This document shows, in pieces, positions 21,149-28,778 of a stretch of 39,701 nucleotides of DNA. Position numbers and translations under genes: made by a program. Under the pieces are notes generated by a model. That model saw only the letters and a list, made by a program, of their open reading frames with translations. It made no database searches and was not told where the DNA came from. The stretch lies in contig NZ_QAJM01000008.1 of the NCBI RefSeq assembly GCF_003852405.1, positions 1 through 39,701 of the forward strand, given 5' to 3'. The DNA comes from Pseudomonas sp. KBW05 (GTDB lineage Bacteria; Pseudomonadota; Gammaproteobacteria; Pseudomonadales; Pseudomonadaceae). Position 1 is the stretch's first letter, and each line of letters starts with the position of its first letter.

Positions 21149-23548
21149 TTAAAAGGCGTAAGTCAGCCGGGTGTAGTAATAACCGCCGGTGAAACCGAAG
21201 GGCGAATAGGTGCCGTAGCTGCTGACCATGGTGCTGCTCGGTACACCTTGTTTTTTCGGGTAGACGTCGAACAGGTTCTTCGCGCCAATGGCGACGTTGA
21301 GGTCTTTGGTGAGGTTGTAGCCAAGGTCCAGGTCAGTGATCCATTTGGCCGAGTAGACCCGGTCCAGGCTGCGGTCGGCGGAGACATTGACCTCCTTGTA
21401 GGAGCCGTAGCGGGTCAGGGCCAGGTTGAGGTTGAAGCGGTCGATGCTCCAGTCACCGCCGAGGATCAGCTTGGTGCTCGGTTGCACGCCGGTAATCAGG
21501 TTGCGCGCCTGGCGATCCATCAGGTCATAGGACGTGCCGAGGATCGTCGTGGACTCCTTGTAGTTGAGGATCCTGGTCTGGTTCCAGTTGAACGCGGCGG
21601 TCCACTTCAGCGCGCCGTATTCGCCGAGGTCCTGGCTGTAGTTGCTGACCAGATCGAGGCCCTTGGTGCGGGTGTCGGCACCGTTGATGAAATACTGGCC
21701 GCCGGACGTCGAAGTGATGCCATTGCCTTGCAGCACCTGGGTGATTTCCGGGCCGAGCAAGGTGCCGGTGAGGGTGATGCGGTCGCGCAGGTTGATCACG
21801 TAGGCGTCGGCGGTGAAGCTCAGGCGGTCGGTGGGTGTGAGGGTGAAACCAAGGCTGAAGTTGGTCGAGCGCTCGGGTTTCAACTCCTGGGCGCCGAGGG
21901 CCTGGGCGGCGCCCGACCCCACCGGCAGCACGCCGTAGTTGATCGACTGGTACACGCCGTCCACCACGCCATAGGTGGTGGAACGCGCACTGAACAGACT
22001 GTTGGCCAGGGACGGCGCGCGGAAGCCGTTGCTCACCGTGGCGCGCACGGCGAATTGCGGGGTGAAGTCATACCGGGTGGTCAGCTTGCCGCTGCGCGTG
22101 GCGCCGACGCCTTGGTTGTAGTGCTCGTAACGGAAGGCGGTGCCGACGTACCAGTCCGGTACCGGGTTGAAGCCCACATCCACGTAACTGGCCAGGCTGT
22201 TGCGCGAGGCGGTGGCTTCTTCGTCCGGCGAAATACCGTTGGTGACCTGCGCCCCGCTTGATGCGCAATTGCCCGGCGCCTTGCAGTAGCCGCCGTTGGC
22301 GTAGGACTCATAGTCACCGGCCTGCACCTCATAGGTGTCGCGCCGGTGTTCGAAGCCGTAGCTCAGGTCCAGCGGTTTTTGCAGGCCGATATCAAAGCCG
22401 CGCTTGAAGTCGAGGTTGGTGGTCAGCTCGGTGGAAATCCACGTGCCCGAGGTGAAGTGGTTCGGCGTGGCTTCGCCCAGGGACGGGTTCTGGTTGTGGG
22501 TGGTGCCCTGCTCCGCGTCGTTGCGCCCGTAGGTGGTGGACAAATCCCAGTCCCACTCGCCAAAGGTGCCTTTGCCACCGAAGGCGGCCTGGAAGTCGTC
22601 TTCGTCGATAAACCAGGTCGGCGTGTAGCCGCCCGGGTAGCCATTGGGGCCGGTGGTGATGGTGTTGGTGATGGTCGGCAGGCGGAAGTTCTGGCCCTGC
22701 TCGGCCTTGCGCCGCGAATAGGTGGTGAAGGAATACAGGCTGAAGTTGTCGTCCACCGGAAGTTCGGCGTTGTAGCCCAGGGTCAGCAGGTTGGTCTTCG
22801 GTGTGCCGTAGCCGCCGTACGTCGAACGGCCGGCCTGCTCGTAGGCCTGGGCGTAGGTGTAGCCGTTGGCGCTGGCCTTGTTGTCATCGTTCTGGCTGCG
22901 CGCGTCGAGCGCCAGTTGCACGATGCCGCCGTTGCCGATTTCGAAGCCTTTGTTGAGGCTCTGTTGCACGGTCTGTTTCTTGCCGTCGTAGCCTAGGCCG
23001 GCGTTGGTTACCGAAGTGCCGCTGGTGTCGGCCTTGAGGATCACGTTGATCACCCCGGCGATGGCGTCGGAGCCGTATTGGGCGGCGGCGCCATCGCGCA
23101 GCACTTCCACATGGTCGATGGCGCTGATGGGGATCAGGTCCAGGTCAGCCGGCGCCGCGCCGGTGTTGATGCCGTTGATGTTCAAGGTGGCGCTGGTGTG
23201 GCGGCGCTTGCCGTTGACCAGCACCAGCACTTCGGCGGCGCTCAGGCCCCGCAGGTTGGGGGCTCGGGCAATGCCGCTGGCGTCCCAACCGGTTTTTTCC
23301 GGCAGGGTCAGCGACGGGATCACCGCGCTCAGGGCCTCCATCAAACCGGGCTTGCCGGTGCTCTGCAATTGCTTGGCGCTGACCACATCGATCGGCACCG
23401 GGCTGCTGGTGACGGTGCGCTGCTCGGCGCCACGGTTGCCGGTGACGACGACGGTCGAGAGGGTGCTGTCGTCCTGGGCCTGGGCGGTGTTGGCCAACAT
23501 GGCCAGTGCCAGTACGGCGGTGGGGGTTAACGCTTGCTTCATAGCCAT
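21149..23548 (-). CDS. TonB-dependent outer-membrane receptor, first gene of amino-acid/peptide uptake run
   Basis: A 799-residue receptor with a signal peptide cleaved after AQA (residue 24). A TLSTVVVTGNRG TonB-box region follows. The plug has LMEALSAVIPSLTLPEK, RGLSAAEVLVLVNGKRRHTSATLNING and IDHVEVLRDGAAAQYGSDAIAGVINVILK; the last block is typical of the iron-independent, vitamin/sugar/peptide receptor class rather than siderophore receptors. The barrel ends RLTYAF. MKQ two codons downstream is an alternative start. It heads the six-gene run TonB receptor, ABC permease, ATPase, binding protein, amine oxidase, RidA. Its upstream region holds a long leader, palindromic structures and the 13-bp motif shared with the LLM gene at 11290-12642. 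Confidence 0.9.
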   Translation of the reverse strand: MAMKQALTPTAVLALAMLANTAQAQDDSTLSTVVVTGNRGAEQRTVTSSPVPIDVVSAKQLQSTGKPGLMEALSAVIPSLTLPEKTGWDASGIARAPNLRGLSAAEVLVLVNGKRRHTSATLNINGINTGAAPADLDLIPISAIDHVEVLRDGAAAQYGSDAIAGVINVILKADTSGTSVTNAGLGYDGKKQTVQQSLNKGFEIGNGGIVQLALDARSQNDDNKASANGYTYAQAYEQAGRSTYGGYGTPKTNLLTLGYNAELPVDDNFSLYSFTTYSRRKAEQGQNFRLPTITNTITTGPNGYPGGYTPTWFIDEDDFQAAFGGKGTFGEWDWDLSTTYGRNDAEQGTTHNQNPSLGEATPNHFTSGTWISTELTTNLDFKRGFDIGLQKPLDLSYGFEHRRDTYEVQAGDYESYANGGYCKAPGNCASSGAQVTNGISPDEEATASRNSLASYVDVGFNPVPDWYVGTAFRYEHYNQGVGATRSGKLTTRYDFTPQFAVRATVSNGFRAPSLANSLFSARSTTYGVVDGVYQSINYGVLPVGSGAAQALGAQELKPERSTNFSLGFTLTPTDRLSFTADAYVINLRDRITLTGTLLGPEITQVLQGNGITSTSGGQYFINGADTRTKGLDLVSNYSQDLGEYGALKWTAAFNWNQTRILNYKESTTILGTSYDLMDRQARNLITGVQPSTKLILGGDWSIDRFNLNLALTRYGSYKEVNVSADRSLDRVYSAKWITDLDLGYNLTKDLNVAIGAKNLFDVYPKKQGVPSSTMVSSYGTYSPFGFTGGYYYTRLTYAF

Positions 23549-23899
23549 GCCTGCATATTCAAATCGCGAAGTCGGGCAATCACGCGGTCGTGCGCGGTGC
23601 TCGTTTTTTGGGGGGTGTGGCGGCGATTTGCGGCTAAGGCGCGTGCGGAGTTTGTATCGGCAACATACGTTGAGTTCCCTTCCAACGATTCTGCTGCGGG
23701 CATGATTACCCGGTTATGGGAGCAGAATCTGAATCACGATGGGTACCATCCATGGTCAGGGGTAGGCTGTTGCGATCAAACATAACGGAATGGGTTTTGA
23801 AAATATAATGCTGTTTTGGTCTAAGCTAATATTCTTGGATTTCATTATTTTCTTATGATTTTATTCATATAAATAATGTCTCCATTGTATAAAGATCCA
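23549..23899 (-). promoter_or_regulatory. Long AT-rich upstream region with paired structures and shared motif
   Basis: No gene is convincing here. From the receptor start outward it holds: a nested inverted repeat GATTCTGCT/AGCAGAATC (23687-23695 and 23721-23729) with an inner CGGG/CCCG stem (23697-23700 and 23709-23712); ACCATCCATGGT (23745-23756), an imperfect palindrome; and GGTCTAAGCTAAT (23818-23830), one base different from the motif at 12718-12730. A strongly AT-rich block (about 23795-23890) follows, consistent with a promoter or a CysB/H-NS-like target. If transcription starts near the shared motif, the mRNA leader would be about 250 nt and contain the nested hairpin. Confidence 0.5.
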
Positions 23900-23993
23900 A
23901 ATGTGGGAGCGGGCTTGCTCGCGAATGCGGTGGGTCAGTCGACAAATTCGGTGGCTGGCACGCCGCCTTCGCGAGCAAGCCCGCTCCCACATT
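23900..23993. repeat. REP-type inverted repeat pair (GTGGGAGCGGGCTTGC class)
   Basis: Two 26-bp arms in inverted orientation: AATGTGGGAGCGGGCTTG... (23900-23925) and its exact reverse complement (23968-23993), separated by 42 bp. It lies between the receptor promoter region and the LacI regulator gene end. It is the same element class as 29716-29804 and is a well-known abundant repeat in P. fluorescens-group genomes. It can form a cruciform or RNA stem and act as transcript end for the LacI gene. Confidence 0.9.
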
Positions 23994-24016
23994 GATCGTT
24001 CCCGTATTTGAGGCCC

Positions 24017-25057
24017 TCAGGCACTTTCCCGCGAGATCAGACGGCACTCCAGCAAATTCAAGCGCTGTACCTCCTCTTCCACCGGCAATACTCCCAGACT
24101 TTCCAATACCCGCGTGGCCGCCAACACACCGATTTGCAACGCCGGAGGCTTGATGGTGCTGAGGCTTGGCAGCAGCATGTGCGCGAAGGGGTAATCGCCG
24201 AAACCAAGCACCGCGCAATCTTGCGGAATGTTCAGCCCGGCGCGTTGCCCCGCCAGCAAGCCGCCGGCGGCGAGGTTGTCATTGGCGAAGAAGATCGCGT
24301 CAGGTGGCGCGGGGTGGCTCATCAGTGCGTCCATCGCCTGCTTGCCGGCTTCGAACGGCGCGCAACCTGCATCCGGCGCGAAGATCCAGGGCTGTACGCC
24401 CAGCTCGCTCAAGGTCGCCGCGAACCCATCACCGCGTTCCATTGCGCTGAAATCCCCCGCCGCACTGTTCTGCACGAAAGCGATGCGCCGATAGCCCTGG
24501 CCATGCAGGTAACGCGCGGCCGTGACGCCCACTTCGTAGTGGGAAAATCCGATCTGCAACGGCTCGCGTTCGGGCACGTAGTCCCAGGTTTCCACCACCG
24601 GGATATCGGCGTCGGCGATCATCTTTTCCGTGGCAGCGCTGTGGAATCGGCTGGTCAGCACCAACGCCGCCGGCGACCAGCCGAGAAAGGCGCGCACCGC
24701 ACTTTCTTCCTGCTCGGCACTGAAGTAACTCGATGCCAACAACAGCTGGTACCCGTGCTGGCTGAGGGTGTCGCTGAAGCCCTGGATGGTGTCGGCAAAG
24801 ATCGGCCCGGAGATGTTCGGGATCACCATCGCCACGATCCGCCCGCGTGCCGAGGCCAAGCCGCCAGCCACCAGGTTGGGCACGTAGCCCAGCTCGGCCA
24901 CCACTTGGGCAATGCGCTCGCGACGCTCGGGTGAGACCTGCTCCGGCTGGTTGAAGTAACGCGACACGGTAATCGCCGACACCCCGGCCTGGCGCGCCAC
25001 GGTGTTGAGGGTGACGCGCCCGGCGCCACGACGTTTGCGCGGTTTGTCTTCGCTCAC
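24017..25057 (-). CDS. LacI-family transcriptional regulator (GntR-like subgroup)
   Basis: A 346-residue LacI-type repressor. The helix-turn-helix and hinge cover residues 15-70 (VTLNTVARQAGVSAITVSRYFNQPEQVS, with RIAQVVAELGYVPN-LA). The periplasmic-binding-like effector domain follows, with VAMVIPNISGPIFADTIQGF, a FSHYEVGVTAARYL strand and PDAIFFANDNLAAGGLLAGQRAG. It diverges from the receptor/LLM/SsuA-like operon. The intergenic region holds TGTTAGCGCTAACA, the operator type of the gluconate-like LacI subgroup, so it likely controls both itself and that operon. LacI regulators usually sense sugars or sugar acids; one paired with organosulfur-type genes is unusual, and the effector is unknown. 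Confidence 0.92.
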   Translation of the reverse strand: MSEDKPRKRRGAGRVTLNTVARQAGVSAITVSRYFNQPEQVSPERRERIAQVVAELGYVPNLVAGGLASARGRIVAMVIPNISGPIFADTIQGFSDTLSQHGYQLLLASSYFSAEQEESAVRAFLGWSPAALVLTSRFHSAATEKMIADADIPVVETWDYVPEREPLQIGFSHYEVGVTAARYLHGQGYRRIAFVQNSAAGDFSAMERGDGFAATLSELGVQPWIFAPDAGCAPFEAGKQAMDALMSHPAPPDAIFFANDNLAAGGLLAGQRAGLNIPQDCAVLGFGDYPFAHMLLPSLSTIKPPALQIGVLAATRVLESLGVLPVEEEVQRLNLLECRLISRESA

Positions 25058-25143
25058 GGGGAAATCCTGTTAGAAACCAAAAGGCATATAGGACTAATTT
25101 TTCAGTATTTGACGATCTAAACCAGTCCCACCAATAATGCCGA

Positions 25144-25157
25144 TGTTAGCGCTAACA
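25144..25157. promoter_or_regulatory. Perfect LacI-type palindromic operator 1
   Basis: TGTTAGCGCTAACA is a perfect 14-bp palindrome with the central CG expected for LacI-family operators. It lies 87 bp upstream of the LacI gene and about 107 bp upstream of the divergent receptor gene. Confidence 0.8.
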
Positions 25158-25168
25158 AAGCGCTTTGT
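25155..25168. promoter_or_regulatory. Second palindrome one helical turn from operator 1
   Basis: ACAAAGCGCTTTGT is a second perfect 14-bp palindrome that shares three bases with operator 1. Both have an AGCGCT core, and their centres are 11 bp apart, placing two sites on the same DNA face. A third perfect palindrome, TCGCTCGAGCGA (25176-25187), is centred 20 bp further on. Cooperative or alternative binding by the LacI-family protein is inferred. Confidence 0.55.
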
Positions 25169-25210
25169 CTGCTACTCGCTCGAGCGAATGCCAGAGACGA
25201 ATTCACAGGC

Positions 25211-25232
25211 GTTGCCGTCGCAGAACGGCAAC
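25211..25232 (+). other. Hairpin in leader of receptor gene
   Basis: GTTGCCGT (25211-25218) and ACGGCAAC (25225-25232) form an eight-pair stem with a six-base loop. A run of seven T follows at 25244-25250, eleven bases after the stem. That is too far for a standard terminator but could contribute to attenuation or mRNA protection. It lies 32 bp before the start codon. Confidence 0.4.
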
Positions 25233-25264
25233 GGTTCAGGGCATTTTTTTCGAGCGGGCACAGC

Positions 25265-27445
25265 ATGCACAACTTCCAACGCACAACGTTATTGATCCTG
25301 GCCGGGCTGACTGCCCTGCCCGCCTTTGCGGCGGATGAGCAGGAGCCGACGCTCAAATCGGTGACCGTCACGGCCACCCGCCGTGAAGAATCCCTGCAAA
25401 AAGTCCCGGTGGCGGTCTCTGTGCTCGACGGCGAACAGCTGGAACGCGACAACCGCAACGGCGTCGCCAGCATCGCGCAACAAGTGCCGTCGCTGAACTT
25501 TCGCACCGGCGCCTCCAACAAAGACACCTCTCTGTTCGTGCGCGGCGTCGGCACCATCTCCACCTCCCCCGGCGTGGAGCCGACGGTGGCCACGGTGATC
25601 GACGGTGTGGTCTACGCCCGCCCCGGCCAGGCCACCCTCGACCTGCTCGACCTGGAACGCATCGAAGTGCTGCGCGGCCCGCAAGGCACGCTGTTCGGCA
25701 AGAACGCTTCGGCCGGCGTGCTCAATATCACGAGCAAGGCGCCGACCGCCGAGACCCACGGCTATATCGACCAGTCCTACTACAGCGGCAACGAAAGCCG
25801 CACCCGCTTCGGCATCGGCGGCAGCCTGGTGCCCGATGTGCTCAAGGGTTCGGTCAGCACGCTGTTCGGCAGCTATGACGGCAACGTCGATAACCAGCAC
25901 AATGGCCAAGAGGTCAACGGCTACAACCACAAGGGCATTCGCGGCAAGTTGGAATTCACCCCCAATGAAGACGTGAAGCTGACCCTGATCGCCGACTACA
26001 TGCAGTCCCACGACGACGCGCCCAACGGCGTAGTGAGCAAGTCCCTGACCCCGGCGTTCACCAACGCCCTGAGCCCGGTGCGCGCCTCCAGCGACAACCG
26101 CGACATCAACACCGACACCCGCAGCCATGTCGAAGACACCAACAAAGGCCTGTCGGCCCAGCTCGACTGGAACCTCGGCGACTACATCCTGACCTCGATC
26201 ACCGCCTGGCGCGGCTGGGACAACACCCAGTACCAGGACGGCGACCGCCTCGGCACAGTAACCGCTGCATTCCCCGGCACCGCCGACAAGGGCCAACTGG
26301 CGTTCAACCAGTACTCCCAGGAACTGCGCCTGGCCTCGCCTAAAGGTGAGTTCCTGGAGTATGTCGGCGGCCTGTTCTACATGCACGGCAAGGACGAAGA
26401 AACCTACCAGCGCACCCTCACAACCACCACGCGCACCGACCGTGGCATCGCCGACTACAGCACCACCAACGACAGCTACGCGGTGTTCGGCGAGAGCACG
26501 CTGAACTTCACTTCGCGCTTTCGCGGCATCGCCGGCTTGCGCTACACCCACGATGACCTGAAGTACGATCACCGCCGCGTCTCCACCTCGGCCACCACGG
26601 TCAGTGGGATTCAACCGGCCACGTCCAGTTCCGGCTCGGTGGACGAAGACGGCTGGTCCGGCCGCCTCGGCGTGCAGTACGACATCAGCGATAACGTCAC
26701 CAGCTACCTGACCTACTCGCGCGGCTACAAAGGCCCGGCCTACAACGTGTTCTTCAACATGCAGCCGCGCGACACCGATGCGCTCAAGCCGGAAACCTCC
26801 AACACCTGGGAAGCCGGGATCAAGGCCACCGCCTGGAACAACCGCCTGACCACCAACCTCGCGGTGTTCCACAGCGATTACGACAACTACCAGGCCAACT
26901 TTTTCGACACCGTCGCAGGGCAAGTCGTGACCCGCTTGATCAACGCCGGCAGCGTCAGCAGCGAAGGCGTCGAGCTGGATTACGCCTTGCAGGCCACCCA
27001 GCAACTCAAGCTGTCCGGCGCCCTGGCCTACACCCGCGCACGCATCGACGAATTCGCCTGCCCCGCCGGCGCAGCAGCAACGTGCAACGTAAATGGCAAG
27101 CCGCTGCCGTACAGCCCGGACTGGAAAAGCTACGTACGCGCCGACTACAGCATCCCCCTGGATAACGGCCTGGATATCGAACTGGGCACCGACTACAGCT
27201 GGCAGAGCGAAGTGCAGTACGACATCAGCCAGAACCTCGACACCAAGCAAGGCGCCTACGGCATCTGGAACGCCAGCGTGGCCCTGGCCGACTACAGCAA
27301 CGGCTGGCGCGTCGCCCTGCTGGCGAAGAACCTCGCCGACAAGTCCTACTCGCCGATGCTGGCCAGCGGCGGCAACTACATCTACCGCGCCGTGCCCCGT
27401 GACGATGAACGTTACTTCGGCGTGCAACTGCGCAAGGATTTCTAA
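25265..27445 (+). CDS. TonB-dependent outer-membrane receptor of LacI-controlled operon
   Basis: A 726-residue receptor with a signal peptide cleaved near AFA (residue 22). SVTVTATRREESLQKVPVAVSV is the TonB-box region and plug start. The plug has DTSLFVRGVGT, PTVATVIDGVVYARPGQATLDLLDLERIEVLRGPQGTLFGKNASAGVLNITSKAP. This is the large class common in sphingomonads for aromatic, steroid or carbohydrate compounds rather than ferric siderophores. The barrel ends VQLRKDF. Only one base separates its TAA from the ATG of the LLM monooxygenase gene, so the two are tightly coupled. The Shine-Dalgarno is weak (GAGCGGGCAC). Likely cargo is the organic substrate of the downstream monooxygenase. Confidence 0.9.
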   Translation: MHNFQRTTLLILAGLTALPAFAADEQEPTLKSVTVTATRREESLQKVPVAVSVLDGEQLERDNRNGVASIAQQVPSLNFRTGASNKDTSLFVRGVGTISTSPGVEPTVATVIDGVVYARPGQATLDLLDLERIEVLRGPQGTLFGKNASAGVLNITSKAPTAETHGYIDQSYYSGNESRTRFGIGGSLVPDVLKGSVSTLFGSYDGNVDNQHNGQEVNGYNHKGIRGKLEFTPNEDVKLTLIADYMQSHDDAPNGVVSKSLTPAFTNALSPVRASSDNRDINTDTRSHVEDTNKGLSAQLDWNLGDYILTSITAWRGWDNTQYQDGDRLGTVTAAFPGTADKGQLAFNQYSQELRLASPKGEFLEYVGGLFYMHGKDEETYQRTLTTTTRTDRGIADYSTTNDSYAVFGESTLNFTSRFRGIAGLRYTHDDLKYDHRRVSTSATTVSGIQPATSSSGSVDEDGWSGRLGVQYDISDNVTSYLTYSRGYKGPAYNVFFNMQPRDTDALKPETSNTWEAGIKATAWNNRLTTNLAVFHSDYDNYQANFFDTVAGQVVTRLINAGSVSSEGVELDYALQATQQLKLSGALAYTRARIDEFACPAGAAATCNVNGKPLPYSPDWKSYVRADYSIPLDNGLDIELGTDYSWQSEVQYDISQNLDTKQGAYGIWNASVALADYSNGWRVALLAKNLADKSYSPMLASGGNYIYRAVPRDDERYFGVQLRKDF

Positions 27446-27446
27446 T

Positions 27447-28778
27447 ATGAGCCGTCAACTGAAACTCGGCGCCTTCCTCATGGCCACCGGGCACCACGTC
27501 GCCGCCTGGCGTCATCCCGATGTACCGGCGAATGCCGGGCTGGATTTCGCCCAGTACAAGCACCTGGCGCGGGTCGCCGAAGCGGCCAGGTTCGATGCGC
27601 TGTTCGTGGCGGACAGCGTGGCGGCGGCCACCGGCGAGATCGCCAGCCATATGGCGCGATCGGATCACTTCGAGCCACTGACCTTGCTCTCGGCGTTGAG
27701 TGCAGTGACGGAGCACATCGGCTTGATCGCCACCGCCACCACGACCTACAACGAGCCCTACCATGTGGCGCGCAAGTTCGCCTCGCTGGATCACCTGTCC
27801 GGCGGGCGCGCAGGCTGGAACCTGGTGACCTCGGACGCCGCCGCCGAGGCGCAGAACTTCGGCCGTGATGAGCACCTCGGCCACGGCGAACGCTACAGCC
27901 GCGCCCGTGAGTTTCATCAGGTGGTGACCGGCTTGTGGGACAGCTGGGAGGACGACGCCTTTGTGCGCGACAAGGCCAGCGGCAACTACTACGACCCGGC
28001 GAAGGTGCATGTGCTCGATCACGTGGGCGAACACTTTCGCGTCAAGGGCCCGCTGAACGTCGCGCGCTCGCCTCAGGGCCAGCCGGTGATCGTGCAGGCG
28101 GGCTCGTCCGAAGCCGGTCGCGATCTGGCGGCGCAAACCGCCGAGGTGGTGTTTACCGCGCAGACGTCGCTGGAAAATGCCCAGGGGTTTTATGCCGACC
28201 TCAAGGGCCGTCTTGCGCAGTACGGACGGGAAGCGGACTCGTTGAAAATCATGCCTGGCGTGTTTGTGGTGGTCGGGCAAACCGAGGCTGAGGCGCAGGC
28301 GAAGTTCGAGGCGTTTCAGGATTTGGTTGAGCCCGAAGTCGGCGTCGCGCTGCTTGGGCGCATGCTCGGTAACTTCGACCTGTCCGGCTACCCGCTGGAC
28401 GGGCCGTTGCCAGAGTTGCCACTGACTGACAGCGGCCAGCGCAGCCGTCAGCAGTTGCTCAGTGACTTGGCGCTTCGCGAGAATCTCACGCTGGCCCAAC
28501 TGGGTCGAAAAATTGCCGGTGGCCGCGGGCACTACAGCCTGATCGGCACACCGGAGCAAATCGCCGACGAGCTGCAATGCTGGTTCGAAAACGGCGCCGC
28601 CGACGGCTTCAATATCCTGGTACCGCACCTGCCCGGTGGGCTGGAGGATTTCGCCCAGTGGGTGGTGCCCGAGCTGCAACGGCGTGGCCTGTTCCGTACC
28701 GAATACAGCGGCGCCACCTTGCGTGACAACCTCGGTTTGGCGCGCCCCGAAAACCGCTTTAAAAAGGACCGCCCATGA
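27447..28778 (+). CDS. LLM-class flavin-dependent monooxygenase (NtaA/SnaA/DszA family), second paralogue
   Basis: A 443-residue FMNH2-dependent monooxygenase. Blocks shared with the enzyme at 11290-12642 include EAARFDALFVADS, FEPLTLLSALSAVTEHIGLIAT, ARKFASLDHLSGGRAGWNLVTS, VVTGLWDSWEDDAFVRDKAS and GPLNVARSPQGQPVIVQAGSSEAGRDLAA. I start at ATG 27447 (MSRQLKLGAFL); a longer in-frame start at 27093 lies inside the receptor gene. The next gene overlaps its stop by four bases. The family desulfonates or cleaves xenobiotic-type compounds using reduced flavin from a partner reductase not found here. Receptor plus monooxygenase plus SsuA-like protein suggests capture and cleavage of an organosulfur substrate. 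Confidence 0.9.
   Translation: MSRQLKLGAFLMATGHHVAAWRHPDVPANAGLDFAQYKHLARVAEAARFDALFVADSVAAATGEIASHMARSDHFEPLTLLSALSAVTEHIGLIATATTTYNEPYHVARKFASLDHLSGGRAGWNLVTSDAAAEAQNFGRDEHLGHGERYSRAREFHQVVTGLWDSWEDDAFVRDKASGNYYDPAKVHVLDHVGEHFRVKGPLNVARSPQGQPVIVQAGSSEAGRDLAAQTAEVVFTAQTSLENAQGFYADLKGRLAQYGREADSLKIMPGVFVVVGQTEAEAQAKFEAFQDLVEPEVGVALLGRMLGNFDLSGYPLDGPLPELPLTDSGQRSRQQLLSDLALRENLTLAQLGRKIAGGRGHYSLIGTPEQIADELQCWFENGAADGFNILVPHLPGGLEDFAQWVVPELQRRGLFRTEYSGATLRDNLGLARPENRFKKDRP

Noticed and set aside
25289-27427. Long minus-strand frame (712 codons) opposite the receptor gene
   Set aside because: Val/Gly/Ala-rich shadow of a GC-rich gene with no motif. The receptor gene on the plus strand is complete.
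27093-27446. N-terminal extension of the second LLM monooxygenase
   Set aside because: The extension lies inside the receptor gene in another frame and is Thr/Ala/Pro-rich with no homology. The ATG at 27447 directly follows the receptor stop.
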